From contig CM041465.1 in the NCBI GenBank assembly GCA_023213395.1, forward strand, positions 107,329,741 to 107,393,740: a stretch of DNA of 64,000 bases. The letters are read 5' to 3'. Positions 31,232 through 41,740 of this stretch are shown here, piece by piece (position 1 is the stretch's first letter; each line of letters opens with the position of its first letter). A model generated the notes under the pieces. That model was not told where the DNA came from. It saw only the letters and a list, made by a program, of their open reading frames with translations, and ran no database searches. This DNA is from Cycas panzhihuaensis. Its lineage: Eukaryota > Cycadophyta. Position numbers and translations under genes: made by a program.

Positions 31232-31706
31232 TGTTGAGAATACAAGGTCCCAACCCTTTGACCGCCACCAAGATCTATTGCATTCTTACAACTAGTTACA
31301 AAAATCAAAACTTAAATTACATGCAAGTTCTAAAATCAGAGATTATACAATAACATGAAAATGAAAGCCAAACATCACATATGCACCCGATATAATGTGG
31401 TAAAACCCTAGCAGTATGCTAGGGAAACATCCACACAGGAAAGGTATCGATCTTTATTGCTGTAGAATGGAGAAACAATACATCTCAGTTACAGAGTGCT
31501 CTCAGGAGTAACAACCAACCACTGCCTTTATCACAATACATTGCATTACATTACAACATAATAAGAAAATCCCTAAAAGGGGCTACATAAGAGGAACATC
31601 TAAGACCTAAATCTCAACCGTAGAATCTAAGGTATTTGTATCAAATGACCCTGATTCTCTTTATATTTTGATAAGGTTTACATGGCTAATTTTTTGGGTT
31701 GGGGGC
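31232..31706 (-). mobile_element. Copia 3' LTR, first part
   Basis: It matches 52411-52886 closely. Element C inserted after 31706, in front of the GC-rich hairpin region; the LTR continues at 48201. Confidence 0.92.
31702..31706. repeat. Left target-site duplication of element C
   Basis: GGGGC, matched by GGGGT at 48196-48200, with one C-to-T change. The intact copia LTR reads CAGGGGCTATCG at this place. Confidence 0.85.
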
Positions 31707-34269
31707 TGTTTCTCTGCTACTGGAATGGACTCGAGACACATCGACTCAGGTAAGCTCAGGTATATATTTTTGCTTCTCTTTTCACTCCTATTTGACCAAG
31801 ATTGCTTAGTATGGATTGCTTGATGCATGCTTGCCTGCCATTTACATGATTGCATTGCCTCTTTGCTTGATCACACTGCATGTGCTTATCGCACGCCTTT
31901 CAGCCTATGATGACCTACAGTGGGGGCATTCTTCAGCGAATGCTACACCCCATATGGCATGTAGCCACCCACGTCATCTTCACGGTCCCTCAAGACGCCT
32001 TAGCCAGTCGTGTTCGCCTTTTGACAATGCCCTGTTCATGTTTTGATTTCTTCTAAGTCTGATTGAATCCTTGGTTGAGACTCGGTTCCCCTTTCTGACT
32101 ACTTATCCATCATCTGGGTACCAATTGCCAGCTGCTACAGCCTTGACTTGCTCTTTATTTAGCTCTAGACCCCTTGTTTGGCTTTATTTTTGTTTCCAGG
32201 CTCATACCGCTATAAACTTAGTGGTATCACGATATTTACCGTGGTACCGTGAAGTTTACTGTGGTACGACTGTTTAAAAAAGTTTTTTAAAATCACACAG
32301 CAGTTCCCACTCTTTCTGCGGAACTGTCACGTGGCGCCCATGCGTTTCAACTTCCCTAAGACCCTCAATGTTCGTTTAGGGTCTGCAGGGAATAAAACTA
32401 AAAGTTGGGTTCATTTTCCATTCTTCTTGGCTCATTTTTTACATGCAACTCTACCAATCCTTCACCAAACTACTGCAGAACAGAGACTTTCAACTGCTAC
32501 TCTTTACACAGAGGCCATTGCTATATCTCATGCTCAGGACCAGCAGTTTCAAACATCTTTTTACAAGTTTACACAGTGGCAAGAAGGATACTTCTCAAGA
32601 TTTTCCAAGGAACAAGCTCCAAGGGTCCCAAATCACAAGGATTTCTCTCACATTGGTCTCCTCCTCAAAACCTGCCACTAAACCCTGATAAGGGCAGGGC
32701 TTTTCATCGCTTTCCAAAGAAATACATTCCTCCTCTTTGCTACAAGGTACTCTACTTGTTTGCCTTATGATTTATGTTATTTTCTTATAGTTTTTTATGA
32801 ATAAAGGCTTGTTTCATTTACTTTCTTGATTCTCCACCTAGTTTAGTACTAGATCTTTAGATTTGAGTGTTGTGGTGCTTCCTCTTACAGTCTTGCAAGA
32901 CTGCCTTAAGGTAGTTGTGCAGAGGGGGTGACATAAAAGAAATTTGAGGGAGAAAGGTGAGGCCAGTCCCCCTTGTAGACCTTCTCCCCAAGGGTCCAAA
33001 CCCTTATTTCCTTCCCCCCTGCACCTATTGCCTCCCTTAGAGTTTGGCTAGAGACTTGGGAACCTACTCCCTAAATCTGAACCAGCATTGGCAGCCCCTT
33101 ACCATACTGGTTCCAACCCCTTATTCACTAGTTTTAGGCATTGCATAAGCCCCAAAACCACTCTTTATTAGCTTACAACTTACAACCCATCCACTTGAAC
33201 GATCTGCTGCTCGTAGCACCTTGTCCTTTGGGTGTGCTTGTGTACCTTCCCATTACTTTTTCCTTCCTATTGTTTGCTGCCCTATGTTATTGTTGCAAGT
33301 TTATTTTCCTTTCCTGAGGCCAAGTGGAGACTTTTCGTGGGTGAGTTAGCCATTCTGAGGCTACTCTCTTGTTTTGGGTGTCGGTTGAGGTGACTATTTG
33401 TAGAAATCTTGTTAGAGTTGTTTCATTGAATAATATGTACATGCTTGCTTTGGCTTGATTCCATTCCTTCTAAGTTTAGGCATATATATTAGATCTATTT
33501 TGTGGCCCCTCTTATGAGAGGGAGAAACCTGTTTGTTTGATTGATAGGATCTCGCATTTATGGAGTTGCGCATAAAATGAGCCCATTTGTAGGTTAGTTT
33601 TGTATTTATTATTTTTTCCATCATTTTCCGTCATTTGCTACTTCACTTTTTGCATACATTGGGGAGGTAAGCTAGCCCCTCTTCGGCTACTCACGACAAC
33701 CATCACCGATCGGTCTCGTGTATGCAACAAGCAGAGTGGGAAGACACAAGAAGCAAAGAGACATGTCGCGCTCTATTCAAACACCAGTCCAGGTATTCCT
33801 CTTGTCTTTTATCCTTTCCTTATAGCGTTGTTCCTTATACATATGCGTGTATGTTAAGAAACACATAGGAAGCTAAAAAGAAGAAAAGAACGCATAATTA
33901 CATTTCGTGTGTCTTTTTATTTTGTAGTTGTTGTATTACATGTAGATAGTCCTTTTTGAGCTAGAGCTACTCGCCTCTTGCTCTCTTGACCAGCCTATGC
34001 ATAGACACTACGTTATACGCACATCTCACTTACGTGTTGCCTTCTCACCTCCTTGAGAAAACGCAACCTGTTAGGCCCTTTCTTCCTCTTCTTGGCCATC
34101 CAAGGGGTAGGAAGGCCTCACTTTTTATGACTACCTAGAAGCAACCAGGCACCTTTGTAGGTCCCAAATCTGTGCTCTAGTGCACGAATGCCCTACGAGG
34201 TGAGTCCTTGCCATTTAACCCAACCTATTTCGTGCTAAACATAGGAACCACCCCGTGGGTAGTGTTTTA
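31707..34269 (+). mobile_element. Element C, 5' LTR
   Basis: It starts TGTTTCTCTGC and ends ...GTGTTTTA (the right copy ends ATTTCA). Near the start is ATCGACTCAGGTAAG (about 31739), also found in E and B. Palindromic GGTACC-type repeats lie at 32205-32268 and the donor-like GGGGAGGTAAGCTAGCCCC at 33661-33679. A TATA-like AATAAAAC occurs at about 32391. Short frames inside are not genes. Confidence 0.93.
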
Positions 34270-34270
34270 C

Positions 34271-34289
34271 TGGCGACCATACTAGGGAC
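34271..34289 (+). other. Element C primer-binding site
   Basis: TGGCGACCATACTAGGGAC, one base from the LTR end, as in B. Confidence 0.82.
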
Positions 34290-34438
34290 TACCAGTAAGG
34301 GAACTAGTCTCGGTTCCCTTTCCTATTAGTGTTCTTATTTTTAGGCAGTTTTCTTGTCTTGCTTTTTAGTTGGGCAGCCCCCAATGTGCTTATTTCATAT
34401 CTTTTGCTTTCTTCTAACAATGTTCGTAAAGGCATTGC
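34290..34438 (+). other. Element C gag leader
   Basis: T-rich leader with TTTTTAGTTGGGCAGCCCCC (about 34360-34380), a possible splice acceptor shared with B and E. Confidence 0.5.
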
Positions 34439-36760
34439 ATGCGACATTTCTCACGTCACTTGCAAGGTCAGCTGCCATTATTAGAAGACCCATCATATTA
34501 TTCCCTTCTATCGTCAGATTCTAGTTTGACAATGGAAGGTTACCATTCTGATTGGGCCTACCATACCTTGGTCTCGGGAACTCAAGAGTTTCCCGTGCCC
34601 GTTCCAGGATCCACCCACGAGGGTGACAATCCCATCTATTATCCAGGTGACCAACCTCATCTATCCGACCTTCATCCTTCTACTCATACAACAGAAGGCT
34701 CGCCTCTTCACGAGATTTACCATCCGATTGGTGAATCTTATGAGGAGCACCTTGAGGGGTCCCCGACATTTGAGGTCCCATTTACCTCGTATGGCTACGA
34801 GGATACCCCTTTTACCGATGTGATTGAAGTGATCAATGAGTACTTTCGAGCAACTCGCCTTCAATCACGTCCTAGGTGGTTTGAAGAAGCCTTGCGTAGT
34901 AGGGCGCCTTCTTCATCCGCACCTGCGCCTCCTATGACAAATAACCTTTCTGTCCATGCACACTCATCCCATGCCGTAGTTACACATGTTTCGGTGGCAA
35001 GTGTTGCACCATCTATTCCTAGCTATGGTCCTACTTCTTTAGGACCTATTCGCGGTGTGTCCTTTCCCCAACTTAGGGTTGGCATGCCATTCCTAAGTCA
35101 AACAAATGCGCCACCTTCAAACATGGCACATACGTTCCCTAGTAGGCCTAGAGGTCCTACTAGCACTACTACTACTAACTATGTGGGACCCACTCCCACG
35201 TGTGGTCAAAGCCCATCCAGTGGTCCTTCCCTTTACTTACGCCCGAGTTATGCATCTCAACCTTGGGGGTAGGGTAGGGGAAACCATTTCCAGCCTATGG
35301 GATAGATCTGTTACACCCTTATGGGGTTGCACCACCTACGGGTGACCCATATGGACAGAATCTGGTCCCGTACCCTTCATTTCTACCATCCAGTATGATG
35401 TCTTTCACTACGCCTTCACAAGGGAACATGCCTCCCTTCCAAGGCATTTATCCTCAACCCCCCTTCTAGCAAGGGGCATTTCCCTAAGGAGGGATGGGCT
35501 TACTGCCCCCATCCATTCCTGTCTCTTTACCGTTTATCGATCCTTTGGCCCATGTAAGAGCACGTCCCTTCATGGACTACAGGTTGACATTGCTATCTGT
35601 TGAGGCATTGAGAACTAATTTGCCGCCTCACACTCCTGAAGTTCCCAAATTCGATGGAACTTCATCGCAAGACCCAGCTGAACACGTGCATAGTTTTTCT
35701 ATGGCGTGTATAGACTACTGGGCTTATGACCACATCCTAATGAAGCTATTTCCGTGATCCTTGCAGGGTGACACCCTTAAATGGTTCTACCGTCTCCCTA
35801 CCCACTCTATTTCTTCATTCCAGTAATTGGTGGATGAATTCGTCAATTACTTTGACGTAGCCCATCCATTTGAGAGTAGAATGAAATCTCTCCTTTCACT
35901 CAAACAAGGTCATGATGAAATGAATCATGACTTTGTGAGGCAATTCCATGATCTCCTTCACTCCACTAAGGCCACATTGCCTAAGGAGTTGAAGCGAGAT
36001 CTGTTCGTTAATGTATTTCACCCCGAAGTGCATGTGGAAGTCCTCAAAATGGGGGCAACCACGTGCGACTCCATGATCGCGAAGTGCTTAGCGTTAAAGG
36101 CTATTGAGATCCAAGCCGGACTCAAGAGGCCTCTTAAGCCCTCACAACGTCATGAGGCACCTCCCAGCCAAGGAAACTAAACCTTCACAACCTACTAGGT
36201 CTACCTCTCATTCTACTGAGAGGACTGTAGACCTCCTTACTTCCACCATACACTCATTCGAGCGCACGATGAAGGAGCTTAAACTCCAAACCCCTTCATC
36301 GCCAACCTCCCACAAACCAATTCAACAAACCTCTCATGTCGTTCCCCCCAAAGGGGGTAGTACCCAACCTTCTCAAGCAAGGAGAGCTGATCCTCCCCTT
36401 GAGAAGAGGTGGTGCTCGATCGATGGGGAATGTTTTCATGATAACTTGCATTATCAGGCACAACACCCTCGTGATGCCCTGCCATGTGATTCGTCTCCCA
36501 GACGAGCATTGAGGCCCAATATCAATCAACTCATTCATAGGGATCTATTCCCTAAGCATGAAGAGTGTGATTGCAATGTTCAACAAAGAAACAACCAGAA
36601 TCGGGATAGATCCCCCGATTCTCACCCTTCACATGGTAGAGGAAAGGGTGTACGAGGTTCATCTTCCTCTTCGCACTCCCTTGACCACCATGCTCCTTCA
36701 CCTTCGCGGTCCTATAATAAGGGAAAGAAGGTGATCCAGATGCTTAAGACCACTCCCCTT
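34439..36760 (+). pseudogene. Element C gag
   Basis: The start codon at 34439 opens MRHFSRHLQGQLPLLED, conserved in D (MQHFSYHLHGL) and, with mutations, in B and E. The N-terminal 277 codons are Ser/Pro/Thr-rich. A shift near 35270 leads to the capsid-like part: FMDYRLTLLSVEALRTNLPP, FDGTSSQDPAEHVHSFSMAC (35494-35757), LKWFYRLPTHSISSFQ and FVRQFHDLLHSTKATLP (to 36180). Another shift leads to a C-terminal frame with the knuckle CSIDGECFHDNLHY at about 36412, where B keeps CSIHGECFHDDSRC; the second and fourth ligands are lost here. Gag would form the particle. Confidence 0.87.
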
Positions 36761-37560
36761 TATGCCTTGACTTGGTCTCAAGTCACGAAAGAGATAACTG
36801 GTGCCTATACATCTACATCTCACATTGATCCTCCTCTGGAAGCCATTCCTCTGGAGATTCCTGTGCTTCCCAAGAGCATTCCTATTCACCCCGGTCGCTT
36901 CGACTTTAGGAGAGCCCTTACCCAACCCACAGGGAGGGGTAAACCTTTCTCCGTGGTTGAAGAGCTTCTTACCGTGGCTACCAGGATATCCATCATAGAC
37001 GTCTTGAGAAGCTGCCCTAAGCAACAAATGCTCCTCTTGGAAGCTTTAGGATCGAATGATGCGCCTGTTCACACTTTGGGCACAACCTAAAGTTGTAAAC
37101 CCGTCATCTCCTTTGATCTTAGAGATCTTCCCCCATCTAGTGGAAGGGAATGCCAATGGAACTTCCCTTTCACAATTACCATAGATAGTCCCGATTGCAT
37201 ATTGTGAAGAACCGTCGTGGACAATGGTTCTTCCGTCAATACCATGCCCTTGCGCGTCATGCAAGAGCTTAGCATTTCTACCTTGGAACCTGTTCCATGG
37301 CGATGTCAGGGTTATGACGATAGCGAGAAGACTTCCTTGGGATCCATCTCGATACCTCTTACCCTCGAGGATAAGACTATCCTTGCCGACATCGTTGTCC
37401 TCAATGTGGACGTTGATTACAACCTCCTCCTGGATCGACTATGGCTAGACCAAATAGAAGCCATGTGTTCCACCTAGTGGGGGCAACTTAAGTTTGTCCA
37501 TAACGGATAAATGAGAGTTATCTCCCACGAGCAACCACTTGCAAAATAAACTAGACCTTC
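36761..37560 (+). pseudogene. Element C aspartic protease with Gag-PR junction
   Basis: The Gag C-terminal frame runs to 37090 (EALGSNDAPVHTLGTT), corresponding to the start of the B protease. The catalytic motif is intact: TVVDNGSSVNTMPLRVMQE at about 37210-37265, followed by SIPLTLEDKTILADIVVLNV and VDYNLLLDRLWLDQI (to 37477). A stop at 37088 and one at 37205 separate the parts. DNGSS is the retropepsin Asp motif; the later LLGRP block reads LLDRL. Confidence 0.87.
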
Positions 37561-38403
37561 TACCCAGGCGAGCCATGGCCATACTAAGGGAAGTAAAAGC
37601 CCTTCTAATCATGCCTTGGCTTGCTCAATCGGTATCCCTAATCCCTCTTACCATGAAGAAGATCCTGCATCTTCTTCTTCTGATTTGACTCATTTTGCCC
37701 CCATCGGCATTGAAAGCTATGGATACCTCGCCATATTTGGTGACGACGGGTCCTATAGTGAGGATGAGGACCTTCCTCACCTAATTTCCTTCCTTCGCAC
37801 TGGTGGGGGGTACTCTTCTCGTTCTAGGTCTCCACCTAGGACTCCTTTTGTCAGAGAGCTTGATCATTCTCTCATGTCATACACCATTGCTAGTGTTGGC
37901 CAACAGATTCCTAGTTCTCCCCATCCATCACCTTCCATAAGTGATGGCGTTAAGAGTTTCCCTCTTGCTTTTTACGAGGGATCTCTCCTTGACTCTCCCT
38001 TAGAGTCCCTTAGGGATGTTGGGCAGCTTATAGGTCATACTGGTCCTATCCCTCCTGTGCCATCCCACACCTCACCCATTCAAAGTTAGGTCATCCATGG
38101 GGTGGACTACTTTGAGGACGATGAGGCTTTGCTGGAGCACTTAGCAGGCTCCATGCCCAATTTATCTTCTGGTCACCATAAGCTTGGCCACTAGGAGATC
38201 CTTGCGATTGGGTCCACATTAGCTGACCCAATCCCATCCTCTGTTTCATCTCTGCCTATTGATCTTGCCCCCCTCCATTTTGAGGAGGGGAATGCCATGT
38301 GTATGGGGAAACTCAGGACATAGTCCTTGCTCTAGGTAAGATCATTAAGGTAGGAGCGAAATGTACTCCTGATAAAGTGAGGGAATACTCCCTCCTATTC
38401 TAG
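37561..38403 (+). pseudogene. Element C protease-RT linker
   Basis: The frame 37616-38089 (ACSIGIPNPSYHEEDP, then SYGYLAIFGDDGSYSEDEDL) matches B. The frame continues past a stop (VIHGVDYFEDDEALLEHLAG) to about 38300, where comparison with B shows a small deletion after ATGTGTATGGGG that shifts the frame from that of protease to that of RT. The ancestral element therefore probably had protease and RT in one frame. Confidence 0.65.
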
Positions 38404-39300
38404 GAATTTCGTGATGTGTTCATGTGGGACTACTCTGACATGAAGGGAATTGACTCCTCCATCATCACACACAACCTTACGACTGTTCCTGATGCTTGCC
38501 CTGTGCACTAGAAGCAATGTCCTCTCCATCCCAAACTTTTAGCCGTTATCAAGATAGAGGTTAAAAAGCTTTTAGATGCAAGACTCATCTCTTCCATCGA
38601 TTATACCAAGTGGGTATCAAACATCATTCCCGTTGCCAAGAAGAATGGGACCATTCACATATGTGTTGACTTCCACAACATTAATAATGCTTATCTTAAG
38701 GACAACTTTCCTCTCCCCTTTATCGATCAAATAATCGATCGTACAGCTAGATTCGAAGTCATGTCCTTAATGGATGGCTTCTCCAGCTATAACTAAATCC
38801 AGATTTCTCCTGAAGACTGCCACAAGATAGCCTTCACTATACCATGGGGTACCTTTGCCTATAAAGCAATGCCCTTTGGTCTTAAGAATACAGGGGCTAC
38901 TTATCAAAGAGCAATGCATTTCATTTTTCATGACCTCATCAACAACACGTTGGAGGTCTTCATGGACGACATGATGAGTCTTTTGCATAACCGAGCCCAT
39001 CATCCATCTGACTTGCGGGCCATCTTCACATGATGCCGTAAGTATCATATAAGTTTAAACCCGCTTAAATGCGTGTTTGCTGTCACTTCAGGTAAACTCT
39101 TAGGTTTCCTTGTGTCACAATAAGGAATCCAAATCGTTCTAGATAAAGTCAAGGCAATCCTTAACATGCGGCCTCCTGGAACCCAACGATAGATTAAGTC
39201 ATTTCTAAGTAGGCTCAACTTCCTTAGGTGTTTTTTGGCTGGATTAGCTATGAACGCCAAACCCCTTACCAACCTATTGAAGAAAGGAGCTCCATTTATT
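38404..39300 (+). pseudogene. Element C reverse transcriptase
   Basis: Blocks in order: EFRDVFMWDYSDMKGID, LLDARLISSIDYTKWVSNII, PVAKKNGTIHICVDFHNINN, DNFPLPFIDQIID, MSLMDGFSSYN, FTIPWGTFAYKAMPFGLKN, and the active site LEVFMDDMM (ATGGACGACATG at 38962-38973). Then KYHISLNPLKCVFAVTSG and AMNAKPLTNLLKKGAPF. Both catalytic Asp residues survive. Five or more stops interrupt the single frame. Confidence 0.9.
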
Positions 39301-39830
39301 TAGTCTTTCAAGACCCAACAAGCCTTTGCAGGACTCAAGAAAGCCCTCATTTCCACCCCTACGTTAGTGCCTCCTCGCTTCGATAGGCCCTTCAACTTGT
39401 ACACCTCAGCTACTGATTAATCCCTGGGCATAATGCTCGCATAGGAGGATGATTTAGGAATTGAGAGAGCTATCTATTTCATCAGCTACATCCTCGTGGC
39501 TACTGAACTAAATTATCCTCCTACTGAGAAGGAATGCCTCTCCTTGGTCCACGCGACCAACAAGTTCAAGCATTACTTGCTCGGCAATACTACCAAGGTG
39601 ATCGTTCAATCCGATCCCTTGTGTTATTTGCTTACTTGTTCAGACTTGACAGGTAGGGCAGGTCGTTGGGCCATCCTGCTTCAAGAGTTTGACTTGTAAG
39701 TCATTAATAAGAAGTTGAAAAAGGGAATGATAATGGCAGAACAGTTAGCTGATGTTACCATTCCCAACACAAGTGGCATTCCCGTTGATGACTCCCTCCC
39801 TGACGAGTCTATTATGATTATTCAGGGCAC
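39301..39830 (+). pseudogene. Element C RNase H (RT-linked)
   Basis: In the RT frame: FDRPFNLYTSATD, stop, SLGIMLA, stop, EDDLGIERAIYFISYILVAT, ELNYPPTEKECLSLVHATNK, CSDLTGRAGRWAILLQEFDL. This is the normal Ty3/gypsy RNase H plus tether, distinct from the second copy at 44853. Confidence 0.85.
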
Positions 39831-39899
39831 TTCTCCTCACTCGCTCGCTGATAACGAGTGGTATGGTGACATTGTGTGGTATTTGACTCAGTAGGAATA

Positions 39900-41103
39900 T
39901 TTCCCTAAAGCTAGCAACAAAGTTAGGTCATGCATCTGCACCACCGCGAGATAACACTTCCTAGTAGACAAAGTGTTATACAAGAGATCCTTCGATGGGA
40001 TCCTGTTTCACTGCATTGCTTCCAACGAAGTGGACCAAATACTACATGAATACCATCATGGCATTTGTGGGGGCCACTTTGGGGGCCAATCCAAATCCCA
40101 AAGGATCCTCCACATGGGTTATTACTGGCTGTCCCTTTTTAAGGATGCCTACACCTATGCCCTTAAATGTTGGCAATGCCAAGAGCATGCCAATATCTCT
40201 CATGTGCCTTCTGAGGCCTTGCACCCTATTATATCTTCGTGGCCCTTTTCTCAAAGGGGTTTAGACCTCATTGGTGCTATATCGCCACCTTCTTCTGCAT
40301 AACATAAATACATCTTGACTGCTATCGAGTATTTTACCAAATGGGCAGAGGCAATCCCCCTGTCCACTATGCTTGGCAAGACGATAGCCACCTTTGTCTA
40401 CCAGTACATCATTTGTCGTTTCAGGATTCCAGACGTCCTAATTACGAATAATGGAACCTCCTTTTGTAACAAGGAAATGGATGAGCTTTGCAAGAAATTT
40501 AAGATGTCACATTAGACCTCATCTCCTTATTACCCCTAGGTAAATGGGCGAGTTGAATCATTCAACAAAACCCTTGTCAATATTCTAAAGAAGATTGTTA
40601 TGCAATCTCAAAGAGATTGGCACCTCCAACTCCCTTTCGCCCTGTGGGCCTATCGCACTTCTATCCATACGGCTACTAGAATGACTCCATTCTCTTTAGT
40701 CTATAGAACTGAGGTGGTACTCCCACTGAAAGTGGAGATCCCCTCTCTACGGGTTTCCCTTGGAGGTCTTATCGATGAGGAGTCTATCTGCCAGGCTCGT
40801 CTCCTAGATCTCGAAGCCCTGGATGAGAGGCGCTTAATGGCTTATCAAGCGAATCTCACTTCGAAAGCCCGCCTATAAAGGACTCACGACAAACATCTTT
40901 ATGCTCGTCCTTTGTGTCTTAGGGACCACATCCTCAAGTTGGAATACCTCTACAATTGCCTGACCAAATTTGGGCCCAAATGGGTCAGTCCCTTTGTCAT
41001 TCTCAAAAGCCTCGACAACGACGCCTATAGGATCGCCACCTTGGAAGGCCTGGAATTTAAGAAGACAGTCAATGAGAAATTCCTTAAGAAGTTTTACGCA
41101 TGA
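39900..41103 (+). pseudogene. Element C integrase
   Basis: Same frame as RT. Zinc-binding part: EYHHGICGGHFGGQ, YTYALKCWQCQEHA (HHCC complete). Core: GLDLIGAISPP (Asp), DVLITNNGTSFCNKEMDE, where the second catalytic Asp (DNGT in B) is Asn, and VNGRVESFNKTL (Glu). C-terminus: LPLKVEIPSL, LDERRLMAYQANLTSKARL, then EGLEFKKTVNEKFLKKFYA and TGA at 41101-41103. No chromodomain. Four stops and the Asp-to-Asn change would inactivate it. Confidence 0.9.
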
Positions 41104-41740
41104 TCTTTTGATGATCCCTTTGCCATGCTCCAAAATGAGCCTAAACTACCATCTTAGGTTGTTCTCATTCTTCCTAACTATGGGTAGAATGGAAATTTGA
41201 GATGGCTTCTCCCTTTTCTTTCTAGTTCCTCCCGCATAACACATGTTCCTGTATCCTCTTGGGAACTTTTGTCTTCCTAGTTGGGCATCCCCCAATTAGG
41301 ATGACGCTTTGGAGTACCATTACTCCTTTCTCTCGCCTGCTATTTCCTTCACATATTCCACTATGCTCCTCCGTGGACATGCATATCGCTCTATTTCTAA
41401 CCTCACACCTCTCTATCACCTTTACTCATGGTGGATGTATGTGCTCCTGTTAGACATATAGCCATACATGGAAGGAAATACGTGTATCATATAGCAAAAC
41501 ATTTACAATATACAAAAGAAAGCATACATGTTATCTATCACACATGGTATACACATCATCTCATATTAAAATGGGGTACTAATTACCTTGTATATATATA
41601 TACATCAAAAATCATATGTTACATCATACATATGGGAAGTCGATGTCCTTGCAGGGGGGTACAATCATATGAGTCTATATATGACCCCTTGGAGGCCCGT
41701 GCTTTCCCCTGTCAAAATCACATACATGTGTCCTACTCTA
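41104..41740. other. Convergent 3' region between integrase and antisense gene (C)
   Basis: Counterpart of 11171-11829 in B, with a (TA)n tract near 41597 and the block CCTAGTTGGGCATCCCCCAA at about 41277, which resembles the gag-leader block TTTAGTTGGGCAGCCCCCAA. No gene seen. Confidence 0.5.

Noticed and set aside
32331-32770. Overlapping frames of 116 and 121 codons in the 5' LTR of C
   Set aside because: They lie inside the LTR downstream of its promoter region, the right LTR copy breaks them, and no family is recognisable.
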